Below, piece by piece: positions 7,273 through 12,257 of a stretch of 12,257 nt of DNA; positions within the stretch are counted from its first letter, which is position 1, and each line of letters starts with the position of its first letter. The translations under genes and the position numbers were made by a program. The notes under the pieces were generated by a model. That model saw only the letters and a list, made by a program, of their open reading frames with translations, had not been told where the DNA came from and made no database searches. Source of the stretch: Pavlovales sp. CCMP2436. Its lineage: Eukaryota; Haptophyta; Pavlovophyceae; Pavlovales. The stretch spans positions 536,422-548,678 of the forward strand of contig MU631309.1 in assembly GCA_026770615.1 (NCBI GenBank). Direction: 5' to 3'.

Positions 7273-7583
7273 TGTTGAATACGCCGGAAGATCTCATCTC
7301 TCGTCTAGTCATTGCAGCGCTAGACGGTACCCGTCGACTCGACGGGCGGCAGGTCTCTAGGGAAGTTGAGCGAATGTAAGCGGAACGGAAACAGACGAAC
7401 GAAAACGACTGATGAAGCAAAAGCGAGCGGGTAACCGAAACCCGTAACCGTAGTGTGATTAACAGCAACAGTGTTGCTATTAATCTAACTCTCGGTTAAA
7501 CTGGATTGTAAGTCCAATGACTGGACCACAGTAGCAAGCGGCTTACCCGTATGACACGGGTTGGAACCAGCAAGTGTGTGCTG
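7273..7583 (-). repeat. 5' LTR of the copia element, truncated
   Basis: It matches the first 311 bases of the complete LTR with 11 differences. The outer 83 bases, which hold the U3 start and the terminal CAACA, are missing, so the promoter end and the target duplication on this side are lost. Next to its inner edge I find no primer-binding site complementary to a familiar tRNA 3' end. The adjoining bases form the near-palindrome GGGGAAGCTCCCC. Confidence 0.9.
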
Positions 7584-8540
7584 AAAGGACGCGGCCGCAT
7601 GGTCGCCGTGTGTTCATATTTCCTTCTCCTGAGTCGAGCCTTGGAATGTAGGGTCTCAAGAGGCAAATAAAAGGCCTCGACCCTTAGCTGAGCAAGCAAT
7701 AAGTAATTTAACATACTTAATAAAATGCCGAATTTAAATAAATGCTGAAATCCTATTCAATAGGATATTTCTCAGGAATGGCCAATAGGACGGTAACTAA
7801 GTGCCCCTAGGGGCTGCCCCAGGGGTGAGCCGGACACATCTGAAGTTACCTATGCTTCCCTACACCCCACGCCGAGGCCCCCACGCGCTTAGCGGAGACG
7901 GCGGGCTACCTCTGGCGTGGCCATCAGCCGTCGACAGTGGTAGTGCACAGCCATATAGTTCATATTGGCACTGGTCCTGTGCCCCTCGAGTTGCGCCCGG
8001 CGTGTGCACTAGCGCCATGCGCGGGAACCTGTGGTGTGTAGTCTCGACATCGCCGAAGAAGCCGATCGACGCACCGGCCAAGGGTGTGAAGACCGGGTCC
8101 AGTCCAGAGTGACTCAGTCCAGACCGGTAACGCGCATCACTTTGCCCTGTGCGGATGCCGGTGCGCGCGTCAATGCGGACCTGCTCGGGCGCGACTTGCT
8201 CGGGCTCGAGCGAGTTCCGCCGCGTGTAGTCATCTTCGCCCGGAGTGTCGCTCCCGTCCTCGCTCGCCTAGAGTGGGTCAGGCGGTTCCAGGTCCGATCC
8301 GATCGAATTTCGCACTCGTCCGCCGTGCGCTCGCGCTGGCGATGGGGCCTGTGCGAGAGAACCCGTTTGTACGCCCAAGAGTCCCGGGAGTAGAGCGCCT
8401 TGGTTGTCTGTCACGAAGATGTCTCTCTTCCGCGCCGCAAACTCCAAGCTTGCCGCGTCCCTGCACGTCGTCGTCTGCGCGGCTCGAAACTGGCCAACAC
8501 CATGCTTTTGCCCAAAAATCGAGCGTGCGGTCCGCCCTGA

Positions 8541-9044
8541 ATCGTCTTCGCGGTGATGCAGCGCTTCCACAACGCGCTCTTCTTACGGCTCGGCCTTGTC
8601 GTGCAGCTGTCCAAGTGTGAATGCTGGATCGACGAGGCCCACATCGCCTCCCTTGACGCCCACCGTGGCTTGGTGACACGCAGCCACCTGCTCGACGGCG
8701 CCCTGACCCCGCACTACGGCGTCATGCGCTACGGAGTCCCAATCGGCTCGGAGAAGGACGTTAAGCTTGCCCTCGCTGGCAAGTGTGACGAGATTGCCAG
8801 CATCTCAAACAAGCTAATCGCAACGCTCAGCTCGTCACACAAGCAACAGCTCTGGCTGCTAACGCTCTTCTCCACCGCACGCAAATTTGAGTACTTTGCC
8901 CGCCACTGCTACCCAGACCAGGCGCGCGACGCGTGCACACGCTTCGACGCGATCATCCACACGCAGGCGACACACGCACTGGGAGTCTCGCTCGACGACG
9001 ACCAGCTTGCTACTAGATTTAATCCCACCAAGGATCTAATTTAG
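8541..9044 (+). pseudogene. Non-LTR reverse transcriptase, C-terminal fragment
   Basis: The frame opens after TGA (8538-8540) and ends at TAG (9042-9044). It reads IVFAVMQRFHNALFLRLGL, then LSKCECW, which fits the part just after the reverse transcriptase catalytic Asp pair (f..L..lGL.l...K). After that comes RYGVPIGSEKDVKLAL, like the G-x-P-I-G-S block of one family of non-LTR reverse transcriptases. The thumb-like rest has WLLTLFSTARKFEYFARHCY and ends LATRFNPTKDLI. The catalytic YxDD is absent, so it is 5'-truncated and inactive. Codons are more GC-ending than the surroundings. The family-level call is from memory of motif patterns. Confidence 0.65.
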
Positions 9045-9153
9045 ACATCTGAGGATCCGACCCGAAGCAGGATCCAAAACTTGACATCTGAGGATCCGAC
9101 CTGAAGCAGGATCCAAAACTTGATATCTCAGGATCCGATCCGAAGCAGGATCT
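9044..9153 (+). repeat. 39-bp tandem repeat (2.8 copies), LINE 3' tail
   Basis: Units at 9044-9082, 9083-9121 and 9122-9153 (partial) share gacatctgaggatccgac, then gaagcaggatccaaaactt. Units 1 and 2 differ by one base and unit 3 is more diverged. The array begins at the RT stop codon and ends where R homology resumes shortly after. Some LINEs end in short tandem repeats instead of poly(A), which makes a 3' tail the likeliest reading. Confidence 0.8.
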
Positions 9154-9423
9154 ACCGGGAGCCCAAGTGTTCACTCACTTGAGCCTTGCGGCCAATGCTG
9201 CAATCTGCAATATATCGTTCACCAGGTCATAATAGGCTGCCACCGGGAGGTTGCATCGTCAATCTGATTGATTCCTGGCTATCCCCAAGACGTGGAGTCC
9301 ATGGCAATGTGCGTTGACCATGGATGTCCTCGACTACGCGCGGTGCGTCGGCTACAGCGTGCCGAACCCATCCTATAAAATAGGATATTCTCCTATATTT
9401 AGTAGGCTCAGGGGTCTAGCCGA

Positions 9424-9710
9424 AAAGCTTATCATCGACCTATTTTCTACCGGTCAACAAACCGGGGCAGCGCTGCACGTTGCAATTGCACTAATATAAA
9501 CGACCACCCGTAATTATAGATCTATTTCGATGTATCAGCATGCAATATGCTTTGGGATAGATTAAAATGGCCGGGTTCAGGCTGGCGATGTATCGACGAG
9601 TTCTTGCGCGACGATGAATCGCGACGGAGAGTTCTCTGCGGAGAACGCGAAGTGAGCGGACGGAGCAGAGTAACGACGAGCAAAACTTACTCGGCAATTA
9701 TCAACTGACG
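9424..9710. other. Non-coding, no recognised feature
   Basis: I see no supported gene, RNA or repeat in this stretch, which follows the right end of R copy 2. Confidence 0.45.
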
Positions 9711-9779
9711 AACCATAAAAAGGGACACCTTAAATGGAACAGTGGAACCTTAAATGGAACCGTGGAACCATAAAAAGGA
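9711..9779 (+). repeat. Short tandem repeat (20-bp unit) with repeated flank
   Basis: ccttaaatggaacagtggaa (9728-9747) repeats as ccttaaatggaaccgtggaa (9748-9767) with one change. The pair is bracketed by aaccataaaaagg at 9711-9723 and 9766-9778. The units are related (ccWtaaa...gg), so this is a small compound tandem array. Confidence 0.75.
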
Positions 9780-9911
9780 GGGCCATATTAATGGAATTGT
9801 GGCTCCTTGTTGGTCAGGTACTCTCGATGTGTCGCCCTGTTGACCTCGACGAGGCGATGGCTGTCTCGGGCCGGAGGGCTGTTGCATACAAGCAGCGGCA
9901 ACATCAGCAGC

Positions 9912-10292
9912 TCAGCAGTCCGGGCAGTCGGTCGCCCGCAGCCACTCCACCACCGCCTCGATAGCCTCCAGCCTTCCCGCAGTCTGCTTGAACTCGGGGT
10001 CGTTGGCGTCCTCCAGCGCGTGAAGCAGGCCCTTCCCTTCGTGATGAGCATGTCGAGGGGCATGACTCCCATCTCCAGCGCCGACGTTGTTGAGCTCTCG
10101 AGTTAGGTCTTGTCCGTAGGAGATCAGCGGTCGCCCGTTGGGTCGCGGTGCGTTGACCCACGATGTCATGGACATGCGAGGAAGTCTCGACATGCTCATG
10201 CGCATCACATGAGCATGTCGAGACTTCAACCTTGACGGGTAAGCAGTCGGCGCTGGCGCCTCGACGAGCTGGGGCAAGGCCGCACAAGACAA
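9912..10292 (-). CDS. Possible coding remnant, unknown protein
   Basis: A minus-strand frame of 126 codons ends in NDPEFKQTAGRLEAIEAVVE followed by WLRATDCPDC and a stop at 9912. This C-terminal part looks protein-like, with an acidic-amphipathic helix pattern. The upstream part (about 10180-10230) runs through a perfect inverted repeat (10181-10227) and so is unlikely to be ordinary coding sequence. No domain is recognised and no AATAAA lies close downstream. It may be an old gene or element fragment, or chance. Confidence 0.2.
   Translation of the reverse strand: MSCAALPQLVEAPAPTAYPSRLKSRHAHVMRMSMSRLPRMSMTSWVNAPRPNGRPLISYGQDLTRELNNVGAGDGSHAPRHAHHEGKGLLHALEDANDPEFKQTAGRLEAIEAVVEWLRATDCPDC
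10181..10227. repeat. Perfect 20-bp inverted repeat
   Basis: gaagtctcgacatgctcatg (10181-10200) and its exact reverse complement (10208-10227) surround a 7-base loop cgcatca. With no mismatch in 20 pairs it is either recent or maintained. No transposase or target duplication is seen beside it. Confidence 0.9.
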
Positions 10293-11013
10293 GGCATCCT
10301 AGCGCAAACTGACGAGACTACCGGACATGAAACCCATCTTTAAGAAAACCCGAACGAAATCGCTTGCTCGCAGCTCTGTCGGCGCTTTGGTACCACCGCA
10401 AGGTGACGCTAAAGCTCAACAGTGTGACGCTCAGACGCTGACGCCCGGGGCCTCCTTGACGCAGAGAAGACTGCGCCCCAGGCGGTAGAAGAAGGGGCAT
10501 CATAATAACACACCAACACAGCCGGTCCATAATATATCCTTTTTATTTAGGTTCATGGGTCTAGCGCAGCGCTATGCACATTTCTCCGGTGGGCCGAGCC
10601 GGCGCGCGGCGTGTTGTATCGCTCACGGATAGTAATAAAATTAGAATGACGTGCGCTGTGTGCGTAGCTCGCCGAACCAGCTTCTTTTTACGGGGGCGGC
10701 TCCAAACACGACACGCTCAAAAGACATGCTTCGCAGCGCGGCCGCGGCGTCGGCGCGGCGCGGCAGTCATCGGCGGGCCACGGTGCGCCGAGAGAGAAGC
10801 GCTCGCGAGTCGCTGCGCCCAGGCGCAGGATCTCTCGCAATCTCGAGGACCATCGCCCCAAACTTGGCCGAGTCGTGCGCGCTCGCCTTGGCCCTTTGGC
10901 ATGAGCACAAACTTGGGCTTGTCGCTCGTCCATCTTCCCGAGCCCGACCTTGCTCGTCCTTCTTGCTGAGCATGAGCCGCCGCCTCCTCCAGGCACGCCC
11001 TCGCGGCGCGCCC
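10293..11013. other. GC-rich stretch without a supported gene
   Basis: Long overlapping frames exist on both strands from 10651 to 11060, but they are Arg/Ala/Ser-rich products of GC-rich sequence with no motif I recognise. A 13-base palindrome TAGCGCAGCGCTA lies near 10562. I can support nothing further. Confidence 0.4.
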
Positions 11014-11180
11014 TCACGGCGTGCGCACCCACCGGTGAGCGCGCAACGGCGAGCTCGCACACGCTAGATCGATCCAGCGTTTCTTGAGGTGCTCGCCGAT
11101 GTGCTCGATAGGGCTCAAGCCGGCGGGCTCGCGATGGTTGCGCGCCTCGCGCTATGGATGGCGAGGCCGCGCCGTCGAGT
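11014..11180 (-). pseudogene. Tc1/mariner-type transposase, 3' remnant, frameshifted
   Basis: The minus strand encodes LSPIEHIGEHLKKRW at 11074-11118, which fits the Tc1/mariner (DDE_3) motif with the form SPDLNPIE..W..LK.R, including the third catalytic acid. Just upstream, in another frame, AIHSARRAT (about 11136-11162) resembles the block after the second catalytic Asp (D.a..H.a). The space between is shorter than in intact enzymes, and a frame change lies at about 11118-11130. The frame ends at TGA (11014-11016), near where such proteins end. These enzymes cut and paste DNA at TA sites. The N-terminal half is not recognisable. The call rests on one good motif and one weaker one. Confidence 0.5.
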
Positions 11181-11399
11181 CCGTCCCGTGGTCTGCTCCA
11201 GCGAGCCCTTCGAGTTACGCCCCACGTGGCTCTTCTTGCGCGCCATGCCAGAGAGGTGGAGGACGTCAGGTGGGGGCAAGGTGGTTGCACGCACGAGAGC
11301 GAGTTTTGCGCTCGGAGCGGACGCTTCGCACCCGCCAACGCCCGCTGAGTGCGATAAAACTACGAGCTTCCGCATGACCCGGACCGGACTCCCACTGTG

Positions 11400-11810
11400 A
11401 AATCACCGGATTAGTCCAATGACAGACTATTTCATTTCATGTTAATTCAATTTACAACAAGCCACGTAGGCGACTCAATAATCCCCCTCTTAACTGAATA
11501 AACTTTCTTTTCTCAACGAACTTTACTTCATTCATTAGGTCTGCTGGTGGTGTGTGCAAGCTTGGATTCCTCGAAAGTGAGTAGTGATGTCGGTGTGTAT
11601 GTGACTCGAATTTGTGTGTGTTCTTCTGTGCCTGCTAGTGCTATCCTGCCCCTGGGTGAGCGCATGCAAGCTTGTGGTTATGGCATGTGCTGGCTCTTAA
11701 CGTGGTTTTCCTCCTCGTGTAATTCCGGTTCTTGGTGCTTCTTGTGTCCATGGGCAGCCTCCTGTGGGTGGCAGTGGCATATCAATTATCATAAAATCTC
11801 ATGACAATGA
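11400..11810. other. AT-rich then GT-rich non-coding stretch
   Basis: Positions 11400-11540 are AT-rich, with AATAAA on the plus strand at 11497-11502. Positions 11540-11760 are strongly GT-rich on the plus strand, with small repeats (gtgcaagcttgg near 11556 and atgcaagcttgtgg near 11727). It may be the 3' flank between convergent genes. No gene is supported. Confidence 0.35.
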
Positions 11811-11816
11811 TTTATT
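11811..11816 (-). promoter_or_regulatory. Poly(A) signal AATAAA for the minus-strand gene end
   Basis: The plus strand reads TTTATT, giving AATAAA on the minus strand about 43 bases after the stop codon at 11859-11861. That is a normal distance for a 3' UTR signal, and it supports the coding call next to it. Confidence 0.5.
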
Positions 11817-11858
11817 CGATCAGTCCAGTGGCGACTCAGTCTGTCGAGTGCTCTGCCG

Positions 11859-12005
11859 TCAGAAGTCATCGAGGTCGAGCGAAAGCGTGCCGAGCTGCTG
11901 CGTGCACCGGCTGAACTCCTCGTCGTCTCGCGCGCTCGCGTCATCGAGCACCGCCATGGCGAGCAACTCCCAATTGCGCAGCGGCCTTCCCTTCCAGCCA
12001 AGCAC
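11859..12005 (-). CDS. Likely terminal coding exon, unknown protein
   Basis: The minus strand has 48 codons open to TGA (11859-11861), reading WKGRPLRNWELLAMAVLDD and then an acidic end closing in LSLDLDDF. The composition is protein-like, and an AATAAA follows. Directly upstream on the minus strand is CCCTAG, preceded by a long C tract and, about 50 bases before the AG, CATTGAC, which fits the branch-point pattern YNYTRAY. So this may be a last exon beginning at 12005 in phase 0. It could instead start at its internal ATG and encode a 32-residue peptide. The protein family is not recognised and the gene would run off the right edge. Confidence 0.4.
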   Translation of the reverse strand: MLGWKGRPLRNWELLAMAVLDDASARDDEEFSRCTQQLGTLSLDLDDF

Positions 12006-12012
12006 CTAGGGT

Positions 12013-12058
12013 GGGGGGGGGGGGGGGGGGCGGGGGGGGGGGGGAGGGGGGGGGGGGG
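12013..12058. repeat. 46-nt G tract (G18-C-G13-A-G13)
   Basis: This is an almost pure G homopolymer on the plus strand with two interruptions (C at 12031, A at 12045). It could form G-quadruplexes. On the minus strand it is a polypyrimidine tract just before an AG. Exact length in such a run is prone to sequencing error. Confidence 0.9.
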
Positions 12059-12140
12059 TCAATGCACTTCCCAGTTGTGGATCGACCTTCATTTCAAATC
12101 AAGCACCTACTTTTTGTCAATATTGGTCCATTTGGGAATA

Positions 12141-12257
12141 ACACAACCACAATCACAACCACATCTACAACCAAAATTAGAATCACAATCACCACGGTGA
12201 CAACCACGACCAGGACCACAACCACGGCCACGACCACGGCAGCCACGGCCACGGGGG
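12141..12257 (+). repeat. Degenerate 6-bp repeat array
   Basis: Repeats of the type CACAAC, CACGAC and CACGGC fill the end of the window, changing from AT-richer to GC-richer units left to right. The array continues past the edge. On the minus strand the units read GTGGTY, which would give Gly/Arg/Cys or Val-rich frames, but there is no independent sign of coding. Confidence 0.75.

Larger units (their letters stand above)
2803..7583 (-). mobile_element. Decayed Ty1/copia LTR retrotransposon
   Basis: Two LTR copies in the same orientation flank remnants of gag, protease, integrase, reverse transcriptase and RNase H. In the element's minus-strand reading, integrase precedes reverse transcriptase, the order that defines Ty1/copia rather than Ty3/gypsy. 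The element copies itself through RNA and inserts the cDNA with its integrase. This copy is dead: the 5' LTR is truncated, the primer-binding site and gag start are missing, no integrase DDE core is recognisable, at least four frame changes occur, and RNase H has an in-frame stop. A MITE (5440-5602) and a minisatellite (about 3365-3576) have enlarged it. LTR divergence points to an insertion that is not recent. Confidence 0.93.
7961..9157 (+). mobile_element. Truncated non-LTR (LINE-type) retrotransposon inside R copy 2
   Basis: The boundaries are set by where R homology stops and resumes, and they are approximate. The right part holds a reverse transcriptase C-terminal fragment (8541-9044) and a 39-bp tandem repeat tail. 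The flanks agccatatag (about 7950-7959) and agcccaagtg (about 9158-9167) may be a diverged target duplication. The left part (7961-8540) has no clear plus-strand coding sequence. Some minus-strand frames look reverse-transcriptase-like. Confidence 0.6.
7591..9423 (+). repeat. Interspersed repeat R, copy 2, split by an insertion
   Basis: The 7591-7960 part matches the reverse complement of 1690-2077, and about 9158-9423 matches the reverse complement of 1479-1690. The right end motif tcaggggtctagccga (9408-9423) corresponds to tcaggggtgggaccga in copy 1. The left end, including the 2078-2125 equivalent, is missing, and it abuts the truncated LTR. Between the halves lies about 1.2 kb of inserted non-LTR retrotransposon. 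AATAAA and CCAAT motifs are kept in both copies. Their function, if any, is unknown. Confidence 0.7.

Noticed and set aside
6314..7360. Longest open frame in the window, 348 codons on the plus strand
   Set aside because: It lies antisense to recognisable copia gag, zinc knuckle and protease-region coding. Its own product has no motif and is a shadow of GC-rich codons.
7860..8112. Resemblance of the minus-strand frame (FPRMALVHTPGATRG) to the frame upstream of the Tc1 remnant (SGMARKKSHVGRNSKG)
   Set aside because: Only short blocks agree, with different spacing. It may be chance in GC-rich DNA.
9044..9153. CRISPR-like repeat array
   Set aside because: Units are directly adjacent with no spacers, only 2.8 copies are present, and they follow a reverse transcriptase in a eukaryotic transposon setting.
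10688..11338. 216-codon open frame on the minus strand
   Set aside because: The product is Arg/Ala/Ser-rich without motifs, and the recognisable transposase motif in this region lies in a different frame.
12006..12106. A complete GT-AG intron with coding exons on both sides
   Set aside because: Removing it leaves TAG in frame immediately before the exon, so coding cannot continue across this exact junction. Only the acceptor side or an alternative donor remains possible.
12141..12257. Coding sequence for a Gly/Arg or Val-rich repeat protein
   Set aside because: A degenerate hexamer repeat keeps several frames open by itself, with no start, stop or other gene signal to support coding.

Overview
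This window looks like a stretch of nuclear DNA from a GC-rich eukaryote, probably a microbial one such as a fungus, an alga or a related protist. I cannot place it further from sequence alone. There is no bacterial gene layout: no operons, no Shine-Dalgarno-led genes and few intact long ORFs. What can be recognised is a graveyard of nested eukaryotic transposable elements.

Layout. Positions 1-1478 hold no clear gene. They contain an open frame on the minus strand (255-620) that may be the end of a coding exon, a diverged tandem duplication (808-1003), and a degenerate tRNA-like sequence with A and B boxes (1077-1147). Positions 1479-2125 hold one copy of an unnamed interspersed repeat, called R here, with inverted ends and palindromes. 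A second copy, in the opposite orientation, runs from 7591 to 9423. That copy is split by a roughly 1.2 kb insertion carrying the 3' end of a non-LTR reverse transcriptase (8541-9044) and a 39-bp tandem-repeat tail (9044-9153). Positions 2160-2802 contain an 82-bp fold-back and two further palindromes.

The core of the window (2803-7583) is a decayed Ty1/copia retrotransposon read on the minus strand. In element order it has a truncated 5' LTR, a gag remnant with a CCHC zinc knuckle, a protease-region remnant, the integrase C-terminal half, a reverse transcriptase with an FVDD box, RNase H, a polypurine tract and a complete 394-bp 3' LTR. It is inactive: it has several frameshifts, an in-frame stop in RNase H, a missing primer-binding site and gag start, and no recognisable integrase catalytic core. 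A 163-bp MITE with near-perfect terminal inverted repeats and a TA target duplication sits inside the integrase. A GC-rich minisatellite splits the very end of pol and is flanked by two copies of the terminal pol segment.

Positions 9424-12257 are mostly non-coding. They include a short tandem repeat (9711-9779), a perfect 20-bp inverted repeat (10181-10227), a frameshifted Tc1/mariner-type transposase end on the minus strand (11014-11180), and a likely terminal coding exon on the minus strand (11859-12005) followed by an AATAAA signal. Next to that exon is a 46-nt G tract, and the window ends in a degenerate hexamer repeat.

No set of genes here works as a pathway. The interest lies in the order of nested insertions, the undescribed R repeat, the MITE and its possible Tc1/mariner source, and the minisatellite growth at the end of pol. 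All comparisons were made by eye.
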